A stretch of DNA of 64,000 nucleotides from Candidatus Krumholzibacteriota bacterium (GCA_016931295.1 JAFGEZ010000047.1:1-64000), one strand, 5' to 3'; counted from the stretch's first letter, positions 9,094 through 17,767 are shown. Translations and numbers: made by a program. The notes: generated from the letters alone by a model not told the origin.

Positions 9094-10269
9094 ATGACCA
9101 GAAGCGGACTCGACAGGATCGCGGCGGCCGGCGGCGGCACGCTCGGGGGCCGGCGGATCGGGCTGCTCGCGAACCAGGCCTCCGTCGCGGCCGACCTCCG
9201 CCACGCCGCCGATATCCTCGCCGGCCTTCCCGTCGAGCTGGCCGCGCTCTTCGGCCCCCAGCACGGCTGGCGGGGCGAGACGCAGGCCAACATGATCGAG
9301 TGGGAGGGCTTCCGCCATCCCCGCCTCGGCATCCCCGTCTATTCCCTCTACGGCGAGCGCCGCGAGCCCGATCCCGCGTGGCTGGCCGGCCTCGACGCGG
9401 TCGTCGTCGATCTTTTCGACGTCGGCGCGCGCCCCTACACCTTTCTCTGGACCGCCGTGCTGATGGCGCGCGCGTGCGCGGCGGCCGGCGTCGACCTCGT
9501 CGTCCTCGACCGCCCGAACCCGATCGGCGGCCGCCTCGTCGAGGGCCCGCTCCTCTCGCCCGGCCACGAGTCCTTCGTGGGCCTCTCCTCACTGCCGATG
9601 CGCCACGGCATGACGATGGCCGAGCTGCTCGCGATGATCGCCGATCGCGAGGGAACGGGCGGCGCGATCGAGGCCGTGCCCCTCGAGAACTGGACGCGCG
9701 GGATGTCCTTCGCCGATACGGGGCTGCCGTGGGTCGCCCCCTCCCCGAACATGCCGACGCCGGAGACGGCCCTCGTCTATCCCGGCGCGGTCCTGTTCGA
9801 GGGAACGAACCTCTCCGAGGGACGGGGCACGACGAAGCCCTTCGAGCTCGTCGGCGCGCCGTGGCTCGACGCCGACCGCCTCGCCCGCGACCTCGCCGAT
9901 CGCGGCCTTCCCGGCGTCTTCTTCCGCCCGGCCTGGTTCGAGCCCCGGTGGGACAAGCACGCCGGCGAGCTCTGCGGCGGCGTCCAGATCCACGTGACCG
10001 ACGGCGACCTCTTCCGTCCCGTGCGCTGCGCCGCCGAGACGATCGCCGCGGCCGCCGCCATCGCCCCGGATCGCTTCCGGTGGCTCGAGGGCCCCTACGA
10101 GTACGAGGCGCGCCGCCTTTCGATCGACACGATCGCCGGCGGCCCGGCCCTGCGCGAGGCGATCGACGCGGGCGGCGGGCTCGATGCGCTCTTCGACGGA
10201 TGGACGGCTGATGAGGCGGCCTTCGCCGCCGACCGCGCCCCCTGGCTCGGCTACGGGGAGAGGGCATGA
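9094..10269 (+). CDS. namZ: Exo-beta-N-acetylmuramidase NamZ family (DUF1343/YbbC)
   Basis: 391 residues. NamZ enzymes remove terminal MurNAc from the non-reducing end of peptidoglycan fragments. Seen: GRRIGLLANQASV, ALFGPQHGWRGETQANM, RPNPIGG, SPNMPTPETALVYPG and FEGTNLSEGRGTTKPFE, all in family order over the full length. A strong AGGAGG precedes ATG 9094. Unlike characterised NamZ proteins, which are exported, no signal peptide or lipobox is visible here: the protein begins directly with TRSGLDRIAA, so a cytoplasmic location is inferred. It overlaps the next gene by ATGA. The operon context (MurU-like, AmgK-like) strongly supports a role in MurNAc salvage. Confidence 0.92.
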   Translation: MTRSGLDRIAAAGGGTLGGRRIGLLANQASVAADLRHAADILAGLPVELAALFGPQHGWRGETQANMIEWEGFRHPRLGIPVYSLYGERREPDPAWLAGLDAVVVDLFDVGARPYTFLWTAVLMARACAAAGVDLVVLDRPNPIGGRLVEGPLLSPGHESFVGLSSLPMRHGMTMAELLAMIADREGTGGAIEAVPLENWTRGMSFADTGLPWVAPSPNMPTPETALVYPGAVLFEGTNLSEGRGTTKPFELVGAPWLDADRLARDLADRGLPGVFFRPAWFEPRWDKHAGELCGGVQIHVTDGDLFRPVRCAAETIAAAAAIAPDRFRWLEGPYEYEARRLSIDTIAGGPALREAIDAGGGLDALFDGWTADEAAFAADRAPWLGYGERA

Positions 10270-11237
10270 CCGCCGAACAAACGCGGATCGCGGGACTGAT
10301 CCTCGCCGCGGGGCGCGGGTTGCGGATGCGCCCGATCACCGGCGCGATCCCCAAGGCGCTCCTCCCCGTCCTCGGCCGTCCGATGATCGATACGGTCGCG
10401 GCGAAGCTGCGCCGGTCGGGCGCGGCGGCCGTCCACCTGAACGCCTTCCACCTCGCCGACGCCCTCGCGGATCATCTCCGCCGCGCGGGCGTCGAGGCGA
10501 CGATCCACCGCGAGACGTCGCTCCTCGGCACGGGGGGCGGGATCGGCAACATGGCCGCATCCCTCCGCCTCTTCGACGTCGCGCTCCTCAACAACTGCGA
10601 TGTCATCGCCTCGATCGATTTCGCCGCTGCCCTCCGGCGCCACGAGGCGAGCGGCGCCCTGGCCACGCTCCTCTGCCTGCCCCCCGGCGGCGCTGCCCCG
10701 CCGCCGAGCGTCCGGGTGGACGGCGCGTGCCGCGTGACGGCAATCGGCGGAAGGAGAGGCGATCTCGGGTACACGGGGATGGCCGTCCTTTCTCCCGGCG
10801 CCCTCGCGCGTTTTCCCGCCGACCGCGCCGGCGGATTCGTCGAGACGATCCTCGCCCTCGCGGCGGAGCGGCCCGGCGCGGTGATCGCGCTCGACCTCTC
10901 TGCCGACGGCCCCGTCTCGTGGGCCGAGACCGGATCGGTCGGGGCCTACCTCGACCTCCACCGCCGCATCCTCGCCGGGGGGGAGCGCTTCGATCCCGCC
11001 ATCCCCGAGGCGTCGGGCGCGTTGCACGTGGCCGCGGACGCACGCGTCGGCGCTCGCCTGCGGTGGGAGGGCTTCGCCGAGATCGGCCCCGGCGCCGTCG
11101 TGGGCGACGATGTCCGCCTCGTCGAATCGGTCGTCTTTCCCGGCGCCGTCGTTCCCCCGGGAAGCGAGCTCCGCCGCCGGATCGTCTGGCCGGGCGGCGT
11201 CGTCGCGGCGGACGGGGAACGAGGAGGCGGGGCATGA
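10266..11237 (+). CDS. murU: MurU-like sugar-1-phosphate nucleotidyltransferase (probable MurNAc-1-P uridylyltransferase)
   Basis: 323 residues. The N terminus holds LILAAGRGLRMRPIT, the nucleotidyltransferase signature, then PKALLPVLGRPM and NNCDVI where the metal-binding Asp sits. The last third (about residues 255-315) has hexapeptide-like turns (ARVGARLRWEGFAEIGPGAVVGDDV), a short left-handed beta-helix that P. putida MurU lacks. Sitting between NamZ and an AmgK-like kinase, it most likely makes UDP-MurNAc from MurNAc-1-P; a mannose- or glucose-1-P specificity cannot be excluded from sequence alone. Both gene boundaries are ATGA overlaps. Confidence 0.82.
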   Translation: MTAEQTRIAGLILAAGRGLRMRPITGAIPKALLPVLGRPMIDTVAAKLRRSGAAAVHLNAFHLADALADHLRRAGVEATIHRETSLLGTGGGIGNMAASLRLFDVALLNNCDVIASIDFAAALRRHEASGALATLLCLPPGGAAPPPSVRVDGACRVTAIGGRRGDLGYTGMAVLSPGALARFPADRAGGFVETILALAAERPGAVIALDLSADGPVSWAETGSVGAYLDLHRRILAGGERFDPAIPEASGALHVAADARVGARLRWEGFAEIGPGAVVGDDVRLVESVVFPGAVVPPGSELRRRIVWPGGVVAADGERGGGA

Positions 11238-12250
11238 ACACGGGCTGTCGGGCGATCGACCGCGCCGTCGAGCTCTTCTGCCTGCTTCCCGGGGCGGGGC
11301 CGGTTTCCCCGGCCGTCGAGGAGATCGCCCACGGTGGCAGCGACCGCCGCTTCCTCCGGCTCCGCGGCGCGGCCCTCTCGGCGGTGGCGGCGATCGATCC
11401 GCCCGGGGGCGCGACGGCCGACTACGCCGCCGTCGCCGCCTTCCTCGCCGAATGCGGCGCCCCCGCGCCGGCCCTCTACGGCGTCGACGAGGCGACCGGC
11501 GTCCTCCTGATGGAGGATCTCGGCGACCGTCACCTCGAGACCGCCCTCCTCGAGACGGACGCGGCCGGGGAACGGCTGCTCTACGAGCGGTGCATCGACC
11601 TTCTCGTCGACCTCCAGACGACCGTCACGCGGCGGATGGAAGAGACGGGCCTGCTCGCCGACCGCCCCTTCGACCTGACCTGCCTGCTCGCCGAGACCGA
11701 CTATTTCCGGGAGACCTTCGTCGAGGGATTCTGCGCCGCGGCCGCACCGGCTGGCTGGGAAGAGGAGCGGCGCGCCGTCGCGGCGCGGCTCGCCGCCTTG
11801 CCGCGCGTCTTCATGCACCGTGATTTCCAGAGCCGGAACATCCTCCTCGCCGCCGGCCGGCTCCGCCTCGTCGACCTCCAGTCGGCCCACCGCGGCCCGG
11901 GGGTCTACGACGCGGCCTCCCTCCTCCGCGACCCCTACCACCCGATCGGCAACGATCTCCGGGCGAGGCTGATCGATCGGCTGTACGCGGGGCTCGCACG
12001 GGGAGGCGCCGATCTTTCCGGCCGCGGCCGATGGGAGAAGGACCTCCTCCTCGCCGGCATCCAGCGCAACGAGCAGGCGCTCGCCGCCTTCGCCCGGCTC
12101 GGCGCGCAGCGCGGCAAGAGGCGGTTCCTCGACTCCATCCCTGCGGGGCTCGCCTCGCTTCGCGCGGGGCTCGCCGCGGCCGGCGACCTCCCGGCGAGCG
12201 CCGCGCTCGCGGAGACACTGGATTCGATCGTCAGGAGAAAGGACCTGTGA
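11234..12250 (+). CDS. amgK: AmgK-like aminosugar kinase (APH fold; probable MurNAc/GlcNAc anomeric kinase)
   Basis: 338 residues with the aminoglycoside-phosphotransferase fold. The catalytic loop is FMHRDFQSRNIL (HxD with downstream Asn) and the metal-binding segment is LRLVDLQSAHRGPGVYD, as in AmgK and related kinases; the N-terminal ATP lobe shows HGGSDRRFLRL and LLMEDLGD. AmgK phosphorylates MurNAc at C1 to feed MurU. Start ATG 11234 overlaps the murU stop (ATGA); a much longer open frame upstream is a shadow of murU. The stop overlaps the next start by one base (TGATG). Function is inferred from the operon. Confidence 0.85.
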   Translation: MNTGCRAIDRAVELFCLLPGAGPVSPAVEEIAHGGSDRRFLRLRGAALSAVAAIDPPGGATADYAAVAAFLAECGAPAPALYGVDEATGVLLMEDLGDRHLETALLETDAAGERLLYERCIDLLVDLQTTVTRRMEETGLLADRPFDLTCLLAETDYFRETFVEGFCAAAAPAGWEEERRAVAARLAALPRVFMHRDFQSRNILLAAGRLRLVDLQSAHRGPGVYDAASLLRDPYHPIGNDLRARLIDRLYAGLARGGADLSGRGRWEKDLLLAGIQRNEQALAAFARLGAQRGKRRFLDSIPAGLASLRAGLAAAGDLPASAALAETLDSIVRRKDL

Positions 12251-12516
12251 TGTGGCGCGTCTTCTTCACGACCTTCGCCGTGATGTTCCTCGCCGAGCTG
12301 GGCGACAAGACCCAACTCACCGTCATCGCGTGCTCGTCGCGATTCAACAACCCGCGCGTCGTCTTCGCCGGCGCGGCGGCGGCGATGATCGCGGCCACCG
12401 CCATCGGCGTGGCCGTCGGCACCTTCCTGCCGTCGCTGCTCGGCGAGCGCGTGATCCGCTGGATCTCGGGGGGCCTCTTCGTCTTCTTCGGCCTGCTGAT
12501 CCTGGCCGGGAAGTAG
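12250..12516 (+). CDS. Half-size GDT1/UPF0016 (TMEM165-family) cation transporter
   Basis: 88 residues with three predicted membrane helices. The signature ELGDKTQL lies at about residues 15-22, the metal-translocating motif of the Gdt1/MntX/TMEM165 family (Mn2+ or Ca2+ export). Full-length members have two such repeats (about 190-230 residues); this one has a single repeat, so it must act as a homo-oligomer or with a partner, and no second copy is seen in the window. It is translationally coupled to amgK (TGATG) with AGGAGAAAGG upstream. Whether manganese handling relates to the MurNAc operon is not clear. Confidence 0.88.
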   Translation: MWRVFFTTFAVMFLAELGDKTQLTVIACSSRFNNPRVVFAGAAAAMIAATAIGVAVGTFLPSLLGERVIRWISGGLFVFFGLLILAGK

Positions 12517-12517
12517 G

Positions 12518-12778
12518 CTACTTTCCGACGACCTTGAAGACGGTGTCGTGCGCCCGCGCCCGGTCGCTGATCCTGATCCCCACGTTCGCGCCGGCCTCGG
12601 CCTCCTCGACCGTCTCGTGCTCGACCTGCATCGAGACGATCGTCTCGGTGAAATCGGTGGTGTGCCCGTGGAAGTGCAGCGTGTCGCCCACGCGGATCTT
12701 CCCGGCCGTCACCTCGACGGCCACCACGCCGACCTTCGCGAAGTAGTCGGCGACCCGTCCGACCTCGATCTCCTCCAT
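12518..12778 (-). CDS. EF-Tu domain 2-like small protein (translation elongation factor-like)
   Basis: 86 residues forming one beta-barrel domain like domain II of EF-Tu/IF2: VGRVADYFAKVGVVAVEVT, GKIRVGDTLHFHGHTTDF, then VEEAEAGANVGIRISDRARAHDTVF. There is no GTPase domain. Such stand-alone proteins are annotated as translation elongation factor-like, and their role is unknown. It converges tail to tail with the GDT1 gene, one base apart, and lies one base downstream of the TIM-barrel gene stop-start junction on the same strand, so the two are probably co-transcribed. Confidence 0.85.
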   Translation of the reverse strand: MEEIEVGRVADYFAKVGVVAVEVTAGKIRVGDTLHFHGHTTDFTETIVSMQVEHETVEEAEAGANVGIRISDRARAHDTVFKVVGK

Positions 12779-12779
12779 C

Positions 12780-13583
12780 TCACGCTCCTTTCAAACGCTC
12801 CACGCCCGGCCGGCGCGGCCCGGCGAGAAGCCGTTCGACGAACCGTTTCCCCTCCGCCGCCCGCGGATGATCGACCTCGAGGTCGAGAAGCGGGAGCGCA
12901 TCCCTCCCGGCGAGGAGGGAGGCCAGCGCGGGGAAATCGAACGAGCCCCGCCCGGGCGGCAGGTGGTCGTCCGAGCTTCCGTCGTTGTCGTGGAGATGGA
13001 GCGCGGCGGTGCGGTCGCCCACCCCCCGCCACCACTCGCAGACCGGGCGGCGGGAGAAGACGTTCACGTGCCCCGTGTCGAGGCAGAATCGCAGTCCGGG
13101 ATCACCGGCGAGGTCGGCGAGCTGGAGCAGGACCTCGGGCCGGTCGTCCCACGTGTTCTCGAGGGCGATCGTCACGCCGGCGCGATCAGCGCGCTCGAGG
13201 AGGCGCGGGAACCGATCCCGCCAGTTCCGGAACCAGAGCCGGCGCCCGTGGCGCGAGAACTGCGGCAGGTAGCCGGTGTGCATCACCATGACCGCGCCGC
13301 CGAGGATCGCCGTCACGTCGATCGCGCGCAAGAGGGCTTCGATCGAGTAGTCGGAGATGTGCCGGTCGATGCTCGCCACGTCGAGGCCGAAGAAGGGGCC
13401 GTGCGTGAAGGTGCGCCATCCGCGCTCGTCGACGATCGACCTGAGCCGGGAAGCGTCGCCGTCGGTCATGGCCATGAGACCGTCGACGTCCGTCATCCGC
13501 AGCTCGGGCAGGAGCTTCTCTTGCTCGAGGAAGGGGACGCTCTCCGCGAGGCGATCGATCGGGACGCTGACGTGCAGTTCCAT
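12780..13583 (-). CDS. Sugar phosphate isomerase/epimerase-like TIM-barrel protein (AP endonuclease family 2)
   Basis: 267 residues of the xylose-isomerase-like TIM barrel. Metal-ligand strands visible: THGPFFGLDV, VMHTGYLP, IALENTWDD (Glu), LRFCLDTGHVN (Asp-x2-His) and ALHLHDNDG, then PLLDLEV with the last Glu. The set fits members such as hydroxypyruvate isomerase or inosose dehydratase homologues, and the substrate cannot be told. Start ATG 13583 is preceded by GGGAAGAACGG. Its promoter region (13584-13688) is shared with the divergent FTCD gene. Confidence 0.85.
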   Translation of the reverse strand: MELHVSVPIDRLAESVPFLEQEKLLPELRMTDVDGLMAMTDGDASRLRSIVDERGWRTFTHGPFFGLDVASIDRHISDYSIEALLRAIDVTAILGGAVMVMHTGYLPQFSRHGRRLWFRNWRDRFPRLLERADRAGVTIALENTWDDRPEVLLQLADLAGDPGLRFCLDTGHVNVFSRRPVCEWWRGVGDRTAALHLHDNDGSSDDHLPPGRGSFDFPALASLLAGRDALPLLDLEVDHPRAAEGKRFVERLLAGPRRPGVERLKGA

Positions 13584-13612
13584 CGGGCCGTTCTTCCCGC
13601 GACAGGCTTGTC

Positions 13613-13640
13613 TTGACCTGCCGCGCCATCAGTTTATATT
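13613..13640 (+). promoter_or_regulatory. Sigma-70 type promoter upstream of FTCD gene
   Basis: TTGACC (13613-13618) and TATATT (13635-13640) are separated by 16 bp. The start point would be near 13647, giving a leader of about 42 bases before ATG 13689 with AAGGAG at 13675-13680. Good match to consensus; no operator-like repeat is visible. Confidence 0.65.
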
Positions 13641-13688
13641 CTCCCCTATATTGCCCGATATCGGCCGCCGAGACAAGGAGTGAAACCG

Positions 13689-15368
13689 ATGATGAGACTG
13701 GTGGAATGCGTTCCCAACTTCAGCGAGGGCCGCGACATGTCCCGGATCGACCGGATCACGGCCGAGGTCGCCGCCGTCGAGGGGGTCAAGCTGCTCGACG
13801 TCGATCCCGGCCGCGACACCAACCGGACGGTCGTCACCTTCATCGGCGACCCCGACGCGGTCGTCGAGGCGGCCTTCCGCGCGATCAGGCGCGCCGCCGA
13901 GGTCATCGACATGTCGAAACACTCGGGGGCGCACGCGCGCATGGGCGCCACCGACGTCTGTCCCTTCGTCCCCGTCTCCGGCGTGACGATGGAGGACTGC
14001 GCCGAGCTGGCACGCCGTCTCGGCGCGCGCGTGGGCGATGAGCTCGGCATCCCCGTCTATCTCTACGAGCACGCGGCGAGCGTCCCGGAACGGCGCAACC
14101 TCGCCGACGTCCGCGCCGGCGAGTACGAGGGGCTCGCCGAGAAGCTCGCCGACCCCGCCTGGAAGCCCGACTTCGGCCCCGCCGCGTTCAACGCGGGAGC
14201 CGGCGCGACGGCGATCGGCGCGCGCGAGTTCCTCATCGCCTACAACGTCAACCTCAACACTCGCGACACGAGAATCGCCCGCGACATCGCCTTCGCGATC
14301 CGCGAGAAGGGACGGATCAAGCGCGACGCCGGGGGCCAGATCGTCCGCGACGAGGCGGGGAAGGCCCTCCGCGAGCCGGGGATCTTCAAGGACGTCAAGG
14401 CGGTCGGCTGGTACATGGCCGACTTCGGCCGAGCGCAGATCTCGATCAACCTCACGAACTACAAGGTCTCGCCGCCGCACCGCGTCTTCGACGAGTGCCG
14501 CCGCATCGCGAACGAAATGGGCACCCGCGTCACGGGGAGCGAACTGGTCGGCTTGATCCCCATCGAGGCGATGCTCGTGGCCGGCCGCCACTACCTCGGG
14601 AAGCAGGGGCGGACCGAGGGCGTGCCCGAGAGCGAGCTGGTGCACATCGCGGCCTTGTCCCTCGGCCTCGGCGACCTCTACCCGTTCGAGCCGGACAAGA
14701 AGATCATCGAGTACCAGTTCCGGCGCGAGGGCGCCCTCGCCGCGATGACCGTCGAGCGATTCGCCGACGAGCTCTCCACCGATTCCCCCGCCCCGGGCGG
14801 GGGGAGCGTGGCCGCCCTCTGCGGCGCGCTCGCCGGCGCGCTCGCGGCGATGGTCGCCGCCCTCACGCACGGCAAGAAGGGATACGAGGCGGTCGCCGAC
14901 GGCATGGTCGAGACGGGCGTCGCGGGACAGCGTCTCAAGGCGGCCTTCCTCGCCGACGTCGACCGCGACACCGACGCCTTCAACCTCCTCATGGACGCGA
15001 TGCGCCTGCCGAAGAAGACGGACGCGGAGAAGACGGCCCGGCTCGCGGCGATCGAGGAGGCGACGAAGGGAGCCACCCTCGTCCCCCTCGACGTGCTCCG
15101 CCGCTCGAAGGAAGCGGCCGCGCTCGCGCGCCGCGTCTGCGAGGAGGGCAACCGCAACTCGATCAGCGACGCCGGCGTCGCCGCCCTCGCCGCCCGGACG
15201 GCGGCCCAGGGCGCCTGGATGAACGTGGTCATCAACCTCCCCGGGATCGAGGACGACGCCTTCAAGAGCGATGTCCGGGCCGAGGCGGACCGGCTCCGCG
15301 CCGAGGTGACCGCCCACGCCGACGAGACCGTCGCGATGACCGCGCGGGCACTCGGGGCGGACAGGTGA
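13689..15368 (+). CDS. ftcD: Bifunctional glutamate formimidoyltransferase / formimidoyl-THF cyclodeaminase (FTCD)
   Basis: 559-residue two-domain enzyme. Residues 1-300: formiminotransferase, with ECVPNFSEGRD at the start and KHSGAHARMGATDVCPF, whose His is residue 82 as in the mammalian enzyme. About 345-559: cyclodeaminase, with STDSPAPGGGSVAALCGALA. It passes the formimino group of N-formiminoglutamate to tetrahydrofolate and deaminates it to methenyl-THF. The fused form is usual in animals and some bacteria; many bacteria split it. No other histidine-degradation gene is in the window. Start ATG 13689 (second ATG 13692 possible) has AAGGAG 8 bp upstream; the frame extends to a GTG at 13680 that overlaps the ribosome site. 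Confidence 0.95.
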   Translation: MMRLVECVPNFSEGRDMSRIDRITAEVAAVEGVKLLDVDPGRDTNRTVVTFIGDPDAVVEAAFRAIRRAAEVIDMSKHSGAHARMGATDVCPFVPVSGVTMEDCAELARRLGARVGDELGIPVYLYEHAASVPERRNLADVRAGEYEGLAEKLADPAWKPDFGPAAFNAGAGATAIGAREFLIAYNVNLNTRDTRIARDIAFAIREKGRIKRDAGGQIVRDEAGKALREPGIFKDVKAVGWYMADFGRAQISINLTNYKVSPPHRVFDECRRIANEMGTRVTGSELVGLIPIEAMLVAGRHYLGKQGRTEGVPESELVHIAALSLGLGDLYPFEPDKKIIEYQFRREGALAAMTVERFADELSTDSPAPGGGSVAALCGALAGALAAMVAALTHGKKGYEAVADGMVETGVAGQRLKAAFLADVDRDTDAFNLLMDAMRLPKKTDAEKTARLAAIEEATKGATLVPLDVLRRSKEAAALARRVCEEGNRNSISDAGVAALAARTAAQGAWMNVVINLPGIEDDAFKSDVRAEADRLRAEVTAHADETVAMTARALGADR

Positions 15369-15399
15369 CCGGGCCGCCGCGCCCGGAAAGGAGCACGTC

Positions 15400-16653
15400 A
15401 TGATCACCCTCGATGCGAGCGGCGCGCCGCGCGCGGCGGACGAACGGGCGCGAGAGGCGCTCGCCTCCCTCCTCGACCGGCGGGTTCCGGGATCGGAGAT
15501 GCTCGGCTGGCTCGACCTGCCGCACGCACCCGCCCGGGAGATCGGCCGCATCGAAGACGCCGCGAAACGGATACAGGACGAGAACGATCTGCTCGTCGTC
15601 GTGGGAATCGGCGGCTCGTGGCTCGGCGCGAAGGCGGCGATCGACGCCCTCGCCCCCGCCGGCGGCTTTCCCGTGCGCTTCGCCGGGACCAGCCTCTCCC
15701 CCGGCGGCCTCGCGCGCCTGCTCGACGAGATCGCCGGCACGCGCTTCGCGATCTGCGTCGTCTCCAAGTCGGGCACGACGACCGAGCCGGCGATCGCCTT
15801 CCGGCTCCTCCGCCGGGCCCTGCTCGACAGCGTCGGGGAGAAGGGCATGGCGCGGCGGATCGTCGCCGTCACCGACCCCGCGCGGGGCGCGCTGCGCCGC
15901 ATGGCCGCCGAGCGCGACTGGACGACCTTCGACATCCCCCCCGACGTCGGGGGACGGTTCAGCGTCCTCTCCCCGGTCGGTCTTTTGCCGATCGCCGCGG
16001 CGGGCATCCCGATCGCCCCCTTCATGGCGGGAGCCGCCGGCGCCCTCGACCGCTTTACACGCCTCGACGGGGAGAACGACGCCCTCCGCTACGCGGCGAT
16101 CCGCGACCTCCTCCACCGGGAGGGCACGGCGATCGAGGTCCTCTCCACGTTCCATCCCGAGCTGGCGACGGTCGGCGAGTGGTGGAAGCAGCTCACCGGC
16201 GAGAGCGAGGGAAAAGACGGCAAGGGGCTCTTCCCCGCTTCGGCCGTCCTCACCACCGACCTCCACTCCCTCGGTCAACTCCTCCAGGAGGGCACGCGCT
16301 CGATCCTCGAAACATTCCTCACGGCGCGCCGGCCGTCGCGCGACCTGGCGATACCGGCCGATCCCGACGACCTCGACAATCTCAACTATCTCGCCGGCAG
16401 GAGCCTCGGCGAGGTCAACCGGATCGCCTGGGAGGGCACGCGCGACGCCCACGCCGCCGGCGGCCTCCCGGTCCTCACGATCGAAATGGACGCCGTCACG
16501 CCCGGATCGATCGGCGAGCTCTTCGTCTTCTTCGAGATCGCGATCGCCGTCTCGGGGCTCTGCCTCGGCGTGAACCCCTTCGACCAGCCGGGCGTCGAGG
16601 AGTACAAGGCCCGTATCTTCCGGCTGCTCGGCAAGCCGGGGTACGCGGAATGA
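15400..16653 (+). CDS. pgi: Glucose-6-phosphate isomerase
   Basis: 417 residues, a compact PGI. Seen: VVVGIGGSWLGAKAA, VSKSGTTTEPAIAFRLL (sugar-phosphate SIS motif), the region GRFSVLSPVGLLP, WWKQLTGESEGKDGKGLFP, and the C-terminal AWEGTRDAHAAGG. It interconverts glucose-6-P and fructose-6-P in the cytoplasm. ATG 15400 has GAAAGGAG upstream, 31 bp after the FTCD stop, so it may share the FTCD promoter. It complements the glycogen phosphorylase at 30.6 kb. Confidence 0.94.
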   Translation: MITLDASGAPRAADERAREALASLLDRRVPGSEMLGWLDLPHAPAREIGRIEDAAKRIQDENDLLVVVGIGGSWLGAKAAIDALAPAGGFPVRFAGTSLSPGGLARLLDEIAGTRFAICVVSKSGTTTEPAIAFRLLRRALLDSVGEKGMARRIVAVTDPARGALRRMAAERDWTTFDIPPDVGGRFSVLSPVGLLPIAAAGIPIAPFMAGAAGALDRFTRLDGENDALRYAAIRDLLHREGTAIEVLSTFHPELATVGEWWKQLTGESEGKDGKGLFPASAVLTTDLHSLGQLLQEGTRSILETFLTARRPSRDLAIPADPDDLDNLNYLAGRSLGEVNRIAWEGTRDAHAAGGLPVLTIEMDAVTPGSIGELFVFFEIAIAVSGLCLGVNPFDQPGVEEYKARIFRLLGKPGYAE

Positions 16654-16680
16654 CCACCGCCGGAAGGACGTGATCGAACG

Positions 16681-17691
16681 ATGCCCGCGCGCAGACTCCC
16701 CCCCGCCCTCGCGGCGCTTTTCGCCCTCCTTCTCTCCGCCTGCGGGGGCGACGATCCCGTCGTCGAAGAGACATTCGTCATGGGGACGGTCGCCTGGGTG
16801 AAGATCCACGGCCTCGCGCCGCGAGAGGCGGAAGCGGCCGCCGCCGAGGCGCTCGCCGAGCTGCACCGAGTCGAATCGGTGATGAGCGTCTGGAAGGAGG
16901 AGAGCGAGCTCTCCCGCCTCAACCGGGCGGCGGACGGCCTGCCGCACCGGCTTTCCGAAGAGCTCTTCGACGTCATCGGCCGCGCCCTCGATTTCTCCCG
17001 CATCACCGAGGGGGCCTTCGATGCGACGACCGGCCCCCTCGTCGAGCTGTGGGGATTCCGGGGGGGCGAGCCGGCCGTTCCCTCGGTGGCCGCGCTCGAC
17101 TCGGCGCTGGCCGTCGTCGGCTCGACGCGGATCGTCGTCGACCGGTACGACCGCGCCCTCACCCTGCCGCCGGGGATGCGCATCGACCTCGGCGGCGTCG
17201 CCAAGGGGTACGCCGTCGACCGGGCCGCCGCGATCCTGCGCAGCCGCGGCGCGTCGAGCGCCCTCGTGAACGTCGGCGGCAACATGTACGCCCTCGGCGC
17301 ACCGCCCCGACGCGGGGGGTGGACGATCGGGATCCGCGATCCGCGCGGCGGCGACGGCATCGTCGGATCGCTTCTCCTCCGCGACGAGGCGGTCGCCACG
17401 AGCGGCAACTACGAGAACTTCGTCGAGATCGGCAACCGGCGGTACGGCCACATCATCGACCCGCGCGACGGCCGCCCCGTCGACCGGGTGCTCGGCGTGA
17501 CGGTGGTCGCGAAGACGGCGATGGCCGCCGACGCCCTCTCGACGGGCCTCTTCGTCCTCGGCCCCGAACGGGCGCCCGTCGCCCTCGCCACGTCCAGGGC
17601 ACGCGCCCTCTTCGCCCTTCCCGACGGGGAAGGGGTCCGCTACGTCCCCCTCGGCGATTTCGGGGACGCCCTCCGGCTCGACCGCCCCTGA
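16681..17691 (+). CDS. apbE: FAD:protein FMN transferase (ApbE), lipoprotein
   Basis: 336 residues. N-terminal signal with lipobox LLSAC (Cys20) indicates a lipidated, periplasm-facing enzyme. ApbE attaches FMN through a phosphodiester bond to a Thr in target proteins. Seen: FVMGTVAWV, MRIDLGGVAKGYAVDRAA, SALVNVGGNMYALG, SGNYENF and GHIIDPRDGRPV, and the metal-binding KTAMAADALSTG near the C terminus. The RnfG and RnfD proteins encoded at 21.5-23.2 kb are the classic ApbE targets. It follows pgi by 27 bp. Confidence 0.95.
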   Translation: MPARRLPPALAALFALLLSACGGDDPVVEETFVMGTVAWVKIHGLAPREAEAAAAEALAELHRVESVMSVWKEESELSRLNRAADGLPHRLSEELFDVIGRALDFSRITEGAFDATTGPLVELWGFRGGEPAVPSVAALDSALAVVGSTRIVVDRYDRALTLPPGMRIDLGGVAKGYAVDRAAAILRSRGASSALVNVGGNMYALGAPPRRGGWTIGIRDPRGGDGIVGSLLLRDEAVATSGNYENFVEIGNRRYGHIIDPRDGRPVDRVLGVTVVAKTAMAADALSTGLFVLGPERAPVALATSRARALFALPDGEGVRYVPLGDFGDALRLDRP

Positions 17692-17737
17692 CTTCCACCC
17701 GGCGTCCCGCTTTCGCCGCCCGCCCGGTTGAATTCCG

Positions 17738-17767
17738 TTGCGCCCCGGCCGGCTGGTGCCCTATAAC
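17738..17767 (+). promoter_or_regulatory. Candidate promoter of the small cytochrome operon
   Basis: TTGCGC (17738-17743) and TATAAC (17762-17767), 18 bp apart, 48 bp ahead of ATG 17815. The -10 is good, the -35 weak. Confidence 0.45.

Noticed and set aside
13629-16025. A 798-codon open frame antisense to FTCD and pgi
   Set aside because: It is a high-GC shadow frame: rich in Arg, Ala and Val with no family motifs, opposite two well-recognised enzymes.
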